The notes: a model not told the origin generated them from the sequence alone. 64,000 bases of DNA from Udaeobacter sp025935755 (GCA_036278715.1 DASUKN010000049.1:1-64000); one strand, 5' to 3'. Shown: positions 1 to 10,554, counted from the stretch's first letter. Numbers and translations are program-made.

Positions 1-150
1 CCGTGGCGGGGGGAAACACGGTTCGAACAGCCTGTGCAGCTCGCCATTTGTTCGCGTGCAGCCGGCGCTCATTGAGGCATTTGCGTCTTAATGGTGTTTT
101 AAAATTGAACAAAAGTGTCGGTGTGCGGTCAGTTCTCATGTGGATAAAAA

Positions 151-426
151 ATGGATAACTCAGTTTTGACCATGGAAGAACTATTCACAACGACCGATGG
201 CATTAGACCTGCTCAGAGCAGAAATGACCGATATATGAAAAGAAACCGCCAATTTCGCCAAATCATCAGACCGCGCAGTAGGCCTTCGCTTGGGGATCTG
301 ATCCTGGCAGTAAGTTCGTGCACGCGCAGCAGCACCGAGATGGTCGCAGCCGTGGCGGACCTTTTAGCCAGCGGCCAGGTACGGGTAAAGGATAACGGCC
401 GCTTCCTGCGCGCCCGAGTTTGCTAA
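151..426 (+). CDS. small conserved-looking hypothetical protein
   Basis: An open frame of 91 codons; the better start may be the internal ATG at 235, which gives a basic 63-residue protein. The second half reads like a small helical domain (a run of Leu/Val/Ala-rich residues, then a short RVKDNGR segment) reminiscent of a compact winged-helix tail, but I do not recognise a family. It is followed about 60 bp later by a convincing intrinsic terminator, which supports it being a real transcribed gene. It lies in its own unit upstream of purB. The function is unknown. Confidence 0.45.
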   Translation: MDNSVLTMEELFTTTDGIRPAQSRNDRYMKRNRQFRQIIRPRSRPSLGDLILAVSSCTRSSTEMVAAVADLLASGQVRVKDNGRFLRARVC

Positions 427-487
427 GCAGTCTGCGAGCACTCCCGTTCCTTCGGTGAACCGCAACAGCCGCGGTTAATCTCGAAGC

Positions 488-517
488 TCCGCTGGATTCC
501 CCGGCGGATTTCTTTTT
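488..517 (+). terminator. rho-independent terminator
   Basis: An 8-bp stem (TCCGCTGG pairing with CCGGCGGA, one G-T pair) with a 5-nt loop is followed directly by a T-rich tract TTTCTTTTT. It sits between the small hypothetical gene and purB, so it probably ends the upstream transcript. Confidence 0.7.
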
Positions 518-613
518 AGGCCAGGGCGCCAAAAGGCGCACGGTATGGCTGAATTTTGATCCAACTGGACGAAAACACTTTTCGCTTACCGCGGCCGCTT
601 TTATGTTCGCAGC

Positions 614-1909
614 GTGATCGATCGTTATTCCCGGCCGGAGATGAGCAAGATCTGGTCGGATGAACGGAAGTTTGAGATCTGGCTGGAAATTGAAGTTCTC
701 GCATGCGAGGCGATGGCAGAGCTTGGCCAGATCCCGAAAGAGGATGCTGCTGAGATCCGAAAAAAGGCGCGATTCTCAATTCCGAAGATCCTCGAAATCG
801 AAAAGCGAACCAACCACGACGTCATCGCTTTCCTTGAAAACGTAGCCGAATCGGTCGGCCCGGCGTCGCGATGGATTCACCAGGGGCTGACTTCATCAGA
901 CATATTGGACACGACGCTCGCGGCGCAACTCAACGAGTCGTGCCAAATACTTCTCGATGATCTCGAAGCGGTTCGACGGGTAATCGCGAAACAGGCGCGC
1001 CGGTACAAGATGACGCCGATGATCGGGCGCAGTCATGGTGTGCATGCCGAACCGATCACGTTCGGTTTAAAGCTGGCGCTCATGTACGACGAATTTGGTC
1101 GTGCTATTGAGCGTGTGACCCAAATGCGGGAACGTGTGCGCGTCGGCAAAATTAGCGGTGCAGTTGGCACGCACGCGCATATCGATCCAAAAATCGAGCG
1201 AGCGGTGTGCGAAAGGCTCGGGCTAAAACCAGCGACGCTTTCGACACAAATCGTGCAACGCGACCGGCACGCGGAATTCATGACTACTCTCGCTGTGGTT
1301 GCTTCAAGCATCGATCGCTGGGCCACAGAATTTCGCCATCTTCAGCGGACTGAAGTTCTGGAGGTAGAAGAATTTTTCAGCGAAGGCCAGAAAGGCAGCT
1401 CCGCCATGCCGCATAAACGTAATCCCATCACTAATGAACGGTTGAGCGGATTAGCCCGCGTAATTCGTGGGAACGCTATGGTTGCGTTGGAGAACGTTGC
1501 ACTGTGGCATGAACGCGACATCAGCCACTCGAGCGCCGAACGCATCATCCTGCCAGATTCGTGTATCCTGCTCGACTACATGCTGGCGAAATTGCGCGGT
1601 GTGGTCGAACAACTCATGGTCTATCCAAATCGAATGGCGGAAAACCTCGCCCTAACTAAAGGGCTTTATTTCAGTCAATCGATCCTGCTCGCGCTTACCA
1701 GCGCGGGCTCGGAACGAAAGAAGGCTTATGAAGCTGTGCAGCGAGCTGCCATGAAAACGTGGAAAGGCGAGGGGACGTTCAGTGAAAACGCAAAGAACGA
1801 ACCGGAAATTGCGGCGCGACTTTCACCAGAGGAAATCGACCGCCTTTGCTCACTAGATACGCATTTCAAACACGTCGACGCGACGTTCAAGGCGCTGGGG
1901 TTGGAATAA
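614..1909 (+). CDS. purB: adenylosuccinate lyase
   Basis: 431 residues, the normal length for short-form bacterial PurB. It catalyses two steps of purine synthesis: fumarate release from SAICAR and from adenylosuccinate. The fumarase/aspartase superfamily signature is present as SSAMPHKRNPI (about residues 260-270), together with the GRSHGVHAEP region and the catalytic-site TSSDILDT stretch. The start is a GTG at 614; the ATG at 603 is in another frame and stops after four codons. It stands alone on the plus strand after a terminator. The other purine gene in the window, purE, lies about 8 kb away. Confidence 0.93.
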   Translation: MIDRYSRPEMSKIWSDERKFEIWLEIEVLACEAMAELGQIPKEDAAEIRKKARFSIPKILEIEKRTNHDVIAFLENVAESVGPASRWIHQGLTSSDILDTTLAAQLNESCQILLDDLEAVRRVIAKQARRYKMTPMIGRSHGVHAEPITFGLKLALMYDEFGRAIERVTQMRERVRVGKISGAVGTHAHIDPKIERAVCERLGLKPATLSTQIVQRDRHAEFMTTLAVVASSIDRWATEFRHLQRTEVLEVEEFFSEGQKGSSAMPHKRNPITNERLSGLARVIRGNAMVALENVALWHERDISHSSAERIILPDSCILLDYMLAKLRGVVEQLMVYPNRMAENLALTKGLYFSQSILLALTSAGSERKKAYEAVQRAAMKTWKGEGTFSENAKNEPEIAARLSPEEIDRLCSLDTHFKHVDATFKALGLE

Positions 1910-2069
1910 CGCCGGCGGTTGTGACAAAAGCGACGCCAGGACGCGTCGCACTCCCAAAGCTGACGCGAAACGAAACAACCCGCGCCCGGAGTTATTTCGC
2001 ACGTAATGCTTTCAAAGTGCGATGCGTGGTCGCGTCGCTTTCAGACGACGTTTGTCGCCAGTGCGTGAG
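1910..2069. other. intergenic gap, nothing recognised
   Basis: About 160 bp between the convergent ends of purB and the MacB-type permease. I see no gene, tRNA or convincing terminator hairpin with a T-tract. Confidence 0.4.
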
Positions 2070-3282
<1,213 letters not shown>

Positions 3283-3311
<29 letters not shown>

Positions 3312-3839
3312 CGACAATTTATTTACCGCAGAGGACGCGGAGTTCGCAGAGCAGAATCACAGGATTACCTCTTCAACCAAACCCAGGACCTTTCGACGCA
3401 ACCCGTGTTTGAGTAGCTCGACATTGAAATTGATGAGCAGGCCGATTTGCCACCCACCCAGCCTGAGATAAGTCAGCAACTGGGCATCATGGATTGGCAG
3501 CAGCGAGTCGATTGCTTTGATCTCAAGCAGGATCGTTCCTTCAATTCCTTCAATGACAATGTCCGCCCGATATCCGCAGTCTAATTTGACTCCTTTGTAT
3601 TCCACAGGAATCGGAACTTGCCGTTGGAAAGGAATTCCGCGGAGGCTCAATTCCTGGCACAGACACATTTCGTAGGTCGATTCCAGCAATCCTGGTCTGA
3701 GTGCGCGGTGAACTTCCATTGCGGCACCGATGATCGCTTCAGTCAGTTTATTTAACTTCTTCATAATCTCTGCGCGCTCTGTGCCCTCTGCGGTTAAATA
3801 GTCATTCGTAGCGAAGTGCCGCGACAGGATCGAGGCGGG
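3283..3839. repeat. tandem duplication, copy A (full length)
   Basis: This segment runs from the first codons of the distal MacB gene through the GxxExxY cassette to a copy of the last codons of a MacB gene. It is repeated, nearly identically but internally shortened, at 3858-4121. The boundaries are by eye. Confidence 0.8.
3357..3764 (-). CDS. GxxExxY protein (PDDEXK_3 family)
   Basis: 135 residues, full length for the GxxExxY family (PDDEXK_3). The name-giving motif is GLLESTY near residue 25. A restriction-nuclease-like core is visible: ADIVIEG followed by ILLEIKAID, giving the D...ExK pattern. The biological role of this family is not established. The gene sits between two MacB permease genes on the same strand. 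It is bracketed on both sides by short 9-bp-periodic repeats related to CGCAGAGGN, in opposite orientation at the two ends, suggesting that the gene plus repeats inserted as a cassette. A shortened second copy lies just upstream (3932-4048). Confidence 0.82.
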   Translation of the reverse strand: MKKLNKLTEAIIGAAMEVHRALRPGLLESTYEMCLCQELSLRGIPFQRQVPIPVEYKGVKLDCGYRADIVIEGIEGTILLEIKAIDSLLPIHDAQLLTYLRLGGWQIGLLINFNVELLKHGLRRKVLGLVEEVIL

Positions 3840-3886
3840 AAGCCGACCAGGGCGGGAGCCATCTTGATGATTTCGCTGAACAACAT
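3802..3886 (-). pseudogene. collapsed MacB permease remnant
   Basis: Reading the minus strand, an ATG at 3886 begins the same first ten codons as the distal permease (MLFSEIIKMA). It then runs straight into the last dozen codons of the proximal permease, out of the usual frame. All of the middle of the gene is missing. It is the junction between the two duplicated segments and is best read as the scar of a recombination between macB-like genes. It is not expected to be functional. Confidence 0.7.
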
Positions 3887-4121
3887 CGACAATTTATTTA
3901 CCGCAGAGGACGCGCAGTTCGCAGAGCAGAATCACAGGATTACCTCTTCAACCAAACCCAGGGCTTTCGACGCAACCCGTGTTTCTGCGCGGTGAACTTC
4001 CATTGCGGCACCGATGATCGCATCGGTCCGTTCATTTAACTTCTTCATAATCTCTGCGCGCTTTGTGCCCTCTGCGGTTAAATAGTCATTCGTAGCGAAG
4101 TGCCGCGACAGGATCGAGGCG
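3858..4121. repeat. tandem duplication, copy B (internally deleted)
   Basis: This is a second copy of 3283-3839 that has lost roughly 290 bp from inside the GxxExxY gene. The deletion joins the sequence after GTGTTT to CTGCGCGG. In copy A both ends lie at similar short strings (TTTGAGT and TCTGAGT), so the loss probably went through short homology. The right end of copy B is the true 3' end of the proximal permease gene. Confidence 0.75.
3932..4048 (-). pseudogene. internally deleted GxxExxY remnant
   Basis: 38 codons remain: the first 19 or so codons of the GxxExxY gene (MKKLNERTDAIIGAAMEVHR) joined to its last 16 (ending LGLVEEVIL). The GxxExxY motif and the nuclease-like core are gone. 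The frame happens to be open. The flanking 9-bp repeats are preserved on both sides. Confidence 0.75.
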
Positions 4122-5332
4122 TGACGCTGACCAGGCGGGGGCGAAACCGGAGAATAAACCGGTGAGAATTGAGACAGCCATGCTCACAATGACCAGACTA
4201 AGTGAAAACTGGATCGGAAAAGAGGGAAACGCCTTGCCGATGCCAGTGCACATAAGATAGGCAACGCCGAGTCCAATGAATCCGCCTAACAGACACAGCG
4301 AAGTGGACTCGATCAGAAATTGAAGGAGGATCGTCCGTCTGCGTGCACCGAGCGCTTTGCGCGTTCCGATTTCGCGCGTGCGTTCTTTCACGCTCACAAA
4401 TGTGATATTCATGATCCCGATTGCGCCGACAAAAAGCGAAAGACCGGTGATAAAAAGACCGGCGATAGCGATCGAGTTCTTGATTGGATCCAGCGTGCTT
4501 TTCAGCGCCTGTTGTTCGTTGATGCTGAAATCGTCTTTCTTCTCCGGCGACAACCCGCGCACGCGCCGCATGACTCCAGTGAGCTCGTCTCTAGCTTCGG
4601 CGAGTTTCGTTTTGTCCTTCACTTTGACGAGAATGTCGGAATCGCTTTTAGCGCTGAAATATTTATGAAATGCGGGCAAGGGCATGACTACAATCGAGTC
4701 CAGACTGAATAGTCCCAAAAATGTGCCCTGTCGTGAGATCACCCCGACCACCCTGAAAGGTTGTCCATTGATCAACACCGATTTTTCAATCGGACTCTCA
4801 GAAGGAAACAGCGCATCCGCCACATCGTAGCCGATCACGCACACATTGGCGCCTCCCCGGGACTCGACATCGTTGAAAAAGCGCCCCTCTTGGAAATCAA
4901 AAGTCGAAGTGATGAGATAATCCGAAACGGTTCCCCTGATCAGAACGTTGCTGACTTCGCTTTGCCCGTACTTCACGCTGCGCAGCAAACTCGAAGTGGG
5001 TACGGCAATCACGAGATTCGAATTGGGGGTCGCATCGATGATGCGGTTGATTGGCTCGGCGTATTCGGTCTTGATCTTTTTCCGGTCCCGGAAGTTCCAC
5101 CAGTCGTCGACGCGTTTCCATGGCCATTGCGAAACGTAGAGAACATCGTCGCCAAAAATGGCCATGCTTTTGTCGAATCCAACCTGGATGCCGCCGATGG
5201 CAGTACCCATGAGCGTGACGGCGACAATCCCGATGATGACGCCGAGCGCGGTGAGGGTTGAGCGTGTTTTGTTAGAACGCATTTGCGCCGCGGCGATTTT
5301 CCAGCTTTCGCTCAGCTCGTACAGGAAACGTT

Positions 5333-5336
<4 letters not shown>
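4086..5336 (-). CDS. MacB-type ABC transporter permease (proximal copy)
   Basis: 416 residues. An N-terminal TM helix (about 22-48), a periplasmic MacB_PCD domain, and a C-terminal FtsX domain with the VKERTREIGTRKALGAR loop and three TM helices; it ends LDPVAALRYE. Its start overlaps the stop of the ATPase gene by 4 bp, so the two are probably translationally coupled. It is similar in layout to the permease at 2070-3311. The two may form a heterodimer with the single ATPase, or alternate. Its 3' end is duplicated downstream (see 3802-3886). Confidence 0.9.
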
Positions 5337-6093
<757 letters not shown>

Positions 6094-6109
<16 letters not shown>

Positions 6110-6157
6110 GTGACCAGTGATTAAAGAGGAGTGACGAGTGACAGGTGATCAGATGAG
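6094..6157. repeat. 7-bp degenerate tandem array, left side
   Basis: About nine consecutive 7-mers related to GAGTGAC (GAGTGAC twice, ATGTGAC, CAGTGAT, a divergent unit, GAGTGAC twice, AGGTGAT). It touches the stop codon of the four-helix-bundle gene and contains the start codon of the ABC ATPase gene. It is the inverse of the array at 6564-6607. Confidence 0.85.
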
Positions 6158-6532
6158 TTATTGGCGTGCCGAGAGTCTGCGACGCAACGCGTTCAGCATT
6201 CGCCGGACCTCCAGAATCAGCACAAACACCGGGTCGGCGGCAGGTTTTGCGCAGAATTTCAGCTCAACGCTTAAAACCAGCTGTGTGTCGAGTTTCGCGA
6301 CGGATCCCTCTGCGTGTGAAATCGGCTGAATGAATTCGCCCGTCGTGTGGCGTGCTTGTCCTTCCGCAATATTTGATGGAATCGATACCGCAGCACGTCG
6401 CATCTGAGCAATGAGCCCGAACTTTTCAACGACCGGAAAATTCCGGGTGAGCTCATATGTCAGTTTCGCGAGGTCGATTGACTTCTGCCAAACCACTAGA
6501 TCTTTGTAACTGCGAGTATTATTTGAGTTCAT
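6158..6532 (-). CDS. four helix bundle protein (23S rRNA intervening-sequence family)
   Basis: 124 residues. The family hallmarks are clear: an opening SYKDLVVWQKSIDLAK helix, the LTRNFP turn, then the signature MRRAAVSIPSNIAEGQAR. This family was first found inside intervening sequences of 23S rRNA genes and forms pentameric helical bundles; its molecular role is unknown. Here it lies between the MFP gene and the ATPase gene of an efflux operon, on the same strand. It is bracketed by inverted arrays of 7-bp repeats, which points to insertion as a cassette. The C-terminal third is slightly Arg-rich. Confidence 0.88.
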   Translation of the reverse strand: MNSNNTRSYKDLVVWQKSIDLAKLTYELTRNFPVVEKFGLIAQMRRAAVSIPSNIAEGQARHTTGEFIQPISHAEGSVAKLDTQLVLSVELKFCAKPAADPVFVLILEVRRMLNALRRRLSARQ

Positions 6533-6563
6533 ACTGAAGGTTGTAACAAGACCGGTCGTCCCT

Positions 6564-6607
6564 TGTCACTCGTCACTCATCACTCGTCACTCATCACTTT
6601 GTCACTT
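6564..6607. repeat. 7-bp degenerate tandem array, right side
   Basis: Six consecutive 7-mers related to GTCACTC/ATCACTC. They overlap the 3' end of the MFP gene and supply its stop codon (TGA within GTGATGAGTG on the minus strand). They are in the opposite orientation to the array at 6094-6157. Confidence 0.85.
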
Positions 6608-7955
6608 CCTTGTCATAACTGACCTTTGCGCCTTCTTTTAATTTCCGGCTGATTGCGCTGTAACTGCCTGAGATGACTTCGTCACCGGGTTTGATGCCGG
6701 TTTTGATTTCCATGTAGGAATCGTCGGCAATACCTGTGGTCACCTTTACCATTTGCGCTTTGTTGCCGTTTTTAAGGAAAACAACCTTGACCAGCTTCTC
6801 GCGTTCCTCTTTCTGCGCCTGCTTCTCAAGGCGATCATTACTCAGTTCCGCTTTGTTATCGTCCTTATCGCGCGCGGCAACCTTTTGCTTTTGTTTTTCG
6901 ATTTCCTCCGGGCTGAGGTGGCTGTCTCCGGTGCGAATCGTCACGCTTTGCATGGGAACAGCGACTGCATCCCTGACCATGTTTGTCTCGATATCGGCAG
7001 TGCAACTCAGTCCCGGGCGCAAGGCAACATCGTGGTCGTCGACGCGAATTTTTACCTCGAAATTTGTGACTTCCTCCTGAGTACCTGCTCCGGTTGTCTT
7101 CCCGGTGTTTGCGATTTGCTGCACCACGCCTTTGAATTTGCGGTCGCCGTACGCATCGATCTTGATGTTTGCTTTATCGCCAAGTTTCACGTTCACGACG
7201 TCATTCTCGTTCACATCGACTACCGCTTGCATGTGGCTAAGATCGGCCACTCGCATCACCTCAGTTCCGGCGAATTGATTCGTCGCAACCAGGCGTTCGC
7301 CCAATTTGCTGTTGAGAATGGTGATGGTTCCGTCTATCGGCGAATAAATGGTCGTTTTTGAGAGCTGATCGCGTGCCTGGCTCGAACTGGCTTCTGCCCG
7401 TTCGATTTCGTGCAGCGAACTCTCGTAAGTATTTTTCGCCACGTCATACGCAGCTTCGGCCGCATTGTATTCCTGCTCCGAGATCAGCTTTTTATCGAAC
7501 AAGTCTTTCGATCGGCCCAGGTCGTGCTGCGTTTTAAGCATCGTCGCTTTTTGTTGAAGGTTGGTCGCCCTGGCGGCGCTGATCGCTGCTTCCTGTTGTT
7601 CAAGTAATGCTTTGTAAGAATCGGGTTTGATTTTCACAAGCAAGTCGCCCTTCTTGACCTGCATCCCATCCTCGACTGGCAGCTCGATAATTTCTCCGGC
7701 GACTTCGGGTGAAATCTTCACTTCGGTCTCCGGCTGTATCTTCCCCGTCGCAGAGACAGTCTGTAGAATGGTTCGCCGCACCGCTTTCTCCGTTGTCACC
7801 GGGATTGGGTTCTCCCGCTTAGTCGCGGCGACCAGGGAGATGATCACAACCAGAATTGCGCCGGCGGACGCAAAAAGAATTTTGCGTCGCCGTCCCTGCC
7901 GGCGCTTCTTCGCAGCCTCACGGACAAGTGGCGGGTTGGTTAAGGCTTGGTGCAT
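6594..7955 (-). CDS. MacA-type membrane fusion protein (HlyD/RND adaptor family)
   Basis: 453 residues. A basic N-terminus precedes one TM helix (about 26-44, ILFASAGAILVVIISLVAA), followed by the barrel-sandwich/biotinyl-lipoyl half (GKIQPETEVKISPEVAGEI), a coiled-coil hairpin (about 115-200) and the second lipoyl half (SPIDGTITILNSKLGERL). The beta-barrel and membrane-proximal domains close it. An unusual charged insert (about 350-395, rich in Lys/Glu/Asp) interrupts the last domain. It should bridge the MacB-like permeases to an outer-membrane channel, which is not encoded here. It is first in the operon; its last codons and stop overlap a 7-bp repeat array. Confidence 0.9.
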   Translation of the reverse strand: MHQALTNPPLVREAAKKRRQGRRRKILFASAGAILVVIISLVAATKRENPIPVTTEKAVRRTILQTVSATGKIQPETEVKISPEVAGEIIELPVEDGMQVKKGDLLVKIKPDSYKALLEQQEAAISAARATNLQQKATMLKTQHDLGRSKDLFDKKLISEQEYNAAEAAYDVAKNTYESSLHEIERAEASSSQARDQLSKTTIYSPIDGTITILNSKLGERLVATNQFAGTEVMRVADLSHMQAVVDVNENDVVNVKLGDKANIKIDAYGDRKFKGVVQQIANTGKTTGAGTQEEVTNFEVKIRVDDHDVALRPGLSCTADIETNMVRDAVAVPMQSVTIRTGDSHLSPEEIEKQKQKVAARDKDDNKAELSNDRLEKQAQKEEREKLVKVVFLKNGNKAQMVKVTTGIADDSYMEIKTGIKPGDEVISGSYSAISRKLKEGAKVSYDKEVTK

Positions 7956-8059
7956 GGAATGGTCGCTTACGCGGCTGAAGCTATCCCTCTTTAGACCTTC
8001 GCCAATAGCGCACGTTCATGGCCCTCAATCAGTGAGATGCGTCCGCGGTGGGTTTGGAT

Positions 8060-9166
8060 TCAAACAATTTGCGGATGCGTGTGTCTGTGCCGGTCGCGAA
8101 TTCGCTGAATTGCCCATGCAGCGTGCTCCGCGATCAGCGGCTCTGCGTCGACTGCCGCGCGTTCGAGTGCTGGAAGATCGGATGGATCCCCGATATTTCC
8201 GAGCGCGACACACACGTTGCGCAGAAATCCTCGGCGCTTGATTCGTTTTATAGGCGAGTTCCTGAAGAGCGTTCGAAACTCCGTATCGGTTAGCTCCAGG
8301 TATTCGCGAAGCGACATGCCCGTCGTAGATTGGCGGGCCGAGAACGCGCTCTCCTGAGAGGCTTGGGCGAACCGGTTCCAGGGACAGGCCTCCAGACAAT
8401 CATCACATCCGAAGATGCGATCTCCCAGAAGCGGGCGAAACTCTACGGGAATGGCGGTCTTCAGTTCGATTGTCAGGTACGAAATGCAGCGGCGCGCATC
8501 CAATCGATGCGGAGCGGTGATCGCGCCTGTTGGACAAGCAGTAATGCAGCGGTCGCATGTTCCACAGCGATCACGGGCTGGTTCATCCGCCGGCAATGCA
8601 AGCGTGGTCAAAACTTCCGCAAGGAAAAACCAGGTCCCGAGCCGCTCATGGATCAACATGGTGCTTTTACCCTGCCACCCAATTCCCCCTTCCGCGGCAT
8701 GATCTCGCTCCAGTACCGGGCCGGTATCAGTATAACATTTCTGCTGTCCGCCGAATGTGCGAAGAAACTCGTCGATCTTGTCCAGCTTTGCCGCGATCAG
8801 ATCGTGGTAATCTTCGCCCCATGCATAGCGCGCAATCTTTCCTTTAGCGGCGCTCGTGGGATCGGCATCCTGCCCATCGCCCATTGGCTGGAAGCCGATG
8901 CCATTTTCAATTCCCTGGAAATAATTCAGCGCCAAGACAACAATCGACTGCGCCCCCGGTAAGATCTTCTCCGGATCACAACGTTTTTCTTCGCCTCGCT
9001 GCATGTAATTCATTTCGCCGTGCGCGCTGTCGCGCAACCATTCACGAAACGCGTTTGCATGCCTGGGCGAGTTGCAACGAGCTACGCGGCAGGAATCGAA
9101 CCCGGTCTCTCTCGCATAAGAAACGAGCTGCGCCTTCAGCTCTATCGCCGAAATCCGGGCGATCAT
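8060..9166 (-). CDS. queG: epoxyqueuosine reductase with a REP-like in-frame insert
   Basis: 368 residues. QueG is the cobalamin- and 4Fe-4S-dependent enzyme that reduces epoxyqueuosine in tRNA, the last step of queuosine synthesis. Two ferredoxin clusters are visible (CGTCDRCITACPTG and CDDCLEACPWNRF), plus DTGPVLERDHAAEGGIGW, which contains the family's conserved catalytic-site region, and a C-terminal HEAT-like repeat. Around residues 89-103 the protein carries GIGFQPMGDGQDADP between NYFQ and GKIARYA. Other QueG proteins have only a few residues there, and the insert matches the REP-like repeats in the Sua5 gene. The start overlaps the end of aroK by 4 bp, so the two are probably cotranscribed. 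Confidence 0.92.
   Translation of the reverse strand: MIARISAIELKAQLVSYARETGFDSCRVARCNSPRHANAFREWLRDSAHGEMNYMQRGEEKRCDPEKILPGAQSIVVLALNYFQGIENGIGFQPMGDGQDADPTSAAKGKIARYAWGEDYHDLIAAKLDKIDEFLRTFGGQQKCYTDTGPVLERDHAAEGGIGWQGKSTMLIHERLGTWFFLAEVLTTLALPADEPARDRCGTCDRCITACPTGAITAPHRLDARRCISYLTIELKTAIPVEFRPLLGDRIFGCDDCLEACPWNRFAQASQESAFSARQSTTGMSLREYLELTDTEFRTLFRNSPIKRIKRRGFLRNVCVALGNIGDPSDLPALERAAVDAEPLIAEHAAWAIQRIRDRHRHTHPQIV
8858..8902 (-). repeat. REP-like element inside queG
   Basis: On the minus strand this reads GGCATCGGCTTCCAGCC, then a short spacer, then GGCAGGATGCCGATCCC. It has the same two-part pattern as the direct repeats at 11183-11235 and 11869-11921, with ATCGGC/GCCGAT arms at its ends. 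Its length keeps the queG frame open. Confidence 0.7.
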
Positions 9167-9735
9167 TTTTTCTTTCGGCGAGGTGATTTCAGTTTCGGAT
9201 CCGTTCTTTTAAGTTTCGCCAGAATCGCCACGGCGACTTCTTCTGCAGTGAGTGCCGAGGTGTCGACCCGGATGTCTGCGAGCTCCGCGTAAAGGGGCCT
9301 CCGCGCAGCAAGGATTTGCGAGAAAGTTTTTCTGGGATTCTTCGTCTGCAGCAATGGTCTGTTCTGTTTTCCAGAGGCACGCGCAAAGAGCGTTTCTTCA
9401 TCTCCGTCAAGCCACACGGTTACAGCGTGGTTTCGTAAGATCGTGATGTTTTCTTTGCGTAAAACGATGCCGCCGCCTGTAATGATTATCAGCTCTTTTT
9501 CAGTTCGTACGCGGCGAAGTGCTTCTGTTTCGGCATCTCGGAATTTCTGTTCACCATGTTCGGCGAAGATTTCCGGGATCGACATTTCAAAAGTCCCGGC
9601 GACAATCTCGTCAGTATCGCGGACAGCCAAACCGGTTCTACGATGTAGACCATGCCCGACGGACGATTTTCCTGAGCCCATCATCCCAACAAGGGCAATC
9701 GATTGATCCCGACGATTCACGGTCCAATATCTCAT
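9163..9735 (-). CDS. aroK: shikimate kinase
   Basis: 190 residues from the ATG at 9735; the frame is open further upstream, but homology begins just after this Met. It phosphorylates shikimate in the chorismate pathway. Walker A is GMMGSGKSSVG, the shikimate-binding Asp is in RDTDEIVAG, the Arg is in FRDAETEALR, and GGGIVLR is the second binding loop. The basic tail SPRRKKK overlaps the first codons of queG by 4 bp. The 5' side is separated from the divergent purE by a stretch that contains a fragment of the intergenic repeat family A. Confidence 0.9.
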   Translation of the reverse strand: MRYWTVNRRDQSIALVGMMGSGKSSVGHGLHRRTGLAVRDTDEIVAGTFEMSIPEIFAEHGEQKFRDAETEALRRVRTEKELIIITGGGIVLRKENITILRNHAVTVWLDGDEETLFARASGKQNRPLLQTKNPRKTFSQILAARRPLYAELADIRVDTSALTAEEVAVAILAKLKRTDPKLKSPRRKKK

Positions 9736-9837
9736 TGATCGCTGGGTTCGGCCAGCTTTGGTTCCCTTCATTGGGGAGGGCGCTGCAACTAATGCGAGGC
9801 GTAGGTCAGGCTTCCATAGGTGTTGGAAGGCCGGTTC

Positions 9838-9892
9838 CGGAGTGATCGAACCTGAGATTTTCGATTCCGCTCGCAATGACAGGATCAGTTGG
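9838..9892. repeat. partial family A intergenic repeat
   Basis: Contains TTCGATTCCGCTCGCAATGAC, the distal half of the family A pattern seen complete at 10420-10544 and elsewhere. It lies between the divergent aroK and purE genes. Confidence 0.45.
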
Positions 9893-9922
9893 CGTTTGGC
9901 GGAAACTCCCTACACTGTGCCC

Positions 9923-10414
9923 ATGCCTGAATCGACACCTTTGGTTGCAATCATTATGGGAAGTAAATCGGACTGGGACACAATGCGGAAAGCTGTGGAA
10001 ACACTGGATGAACTCGGTGTGCCGAATGAAGCGCGCGTGCTGTCCGCGCATCGCACGCCCGACGCAACCACTGAATTTGCGCGAGGCGCGGTGGATCGAG
10101 GCCTGCGAGTGATCATCGCCGGAGCCGGTGGTGCGGCACATTTGGCTGGAGTCATTGCAGCCCACACATGGTTGCCGGTTCTTGGTGTGCCAATTCAATC
10201 GAAACTCCATGGACTTGATTCGCTGTTGTCAACGGCGCAAATGCCTGGCGGGATTCCCGTCGGAACGCTGGCCATAGGAGAAGCGGGCGCAAAAAACGCC
10301 GCGCTCCTGGCAGCTGCGATTCTCGCGACGTCTGATGATACGCTTCGGCAAAAGCTGGAAGCATTTCGCAGGAAACAGTCGGAAGCGGTTCTTGCCGCAA
10401 AATTGCCAACCTGA
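9923..10414 (+). CDS. purE: N5-carboxyaminoimidazole ribonucleotide mutase, class I PurE
   Basis: 163 residues from the ATG at 9923. It converts N5-CAIR to CAIR in purine synthesis. The class I motifs are clear: IMGSKSDWDTM at the start, the catalytic SAHRTPD loop, AGAGGAAHLAGV, and GVPIQSKLHGLDSLLS. No purK follows directly; instead an intergenic repeat and then the Sua5 gene. The longer open frame upstream has no homology and overlaps repeat sequence, so the internal ATG is preferred. Confidence 0.94.
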   Translation: MPESTPLVAIIMGSKSDWDTMRKAVETLDELGVPNEARVLSAHRTPDATTEFARGAVDRGLRVIIAGAGGAAHLAGVIAAHTWLPVLGVPIQSKLHGLDSLLSTAQMPGGIPVGTLAIGEAGAKNAALLAAAILATSDDTLRQKLEAFRRKQSEAVLAAKLPT

Positions 10415-10419
10415 ACGCG

Positions 10420-10544
10420 GTCATCCTGAGCGGAGTCGAAGGATCCTTTAGTGGCACCATTCGCTTCGCCACGGGATGGAAAGCCTGGCCGCGTCCCGAA
10501 ACTTTCGGGACTGCGTTGCAGCCTCGATCTTGCTCGGAATGACG
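10420..10544. repeat. family A intergenic repeat
   Basis: Starts GTCATCCTGAGCGGAGTCGA and ends with a reversed complement-like TGCTCGGAATGAC, so the ends form an imperfect inverted repeat. The GGATCC-containing middle recurs in several copies. It fills the gap between purE and the Sua5 gene. Confidence 0.7.
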
Positions 10545-10554
10545 TCCCGGCGAA

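Noticed and set aside
1..60. GGTTCGAAC string resembling a tRNA T-loop near the left edge
   Set aside because: The neighbouring bases do not form a T-stem and there is no acceptor or anticodon arm.
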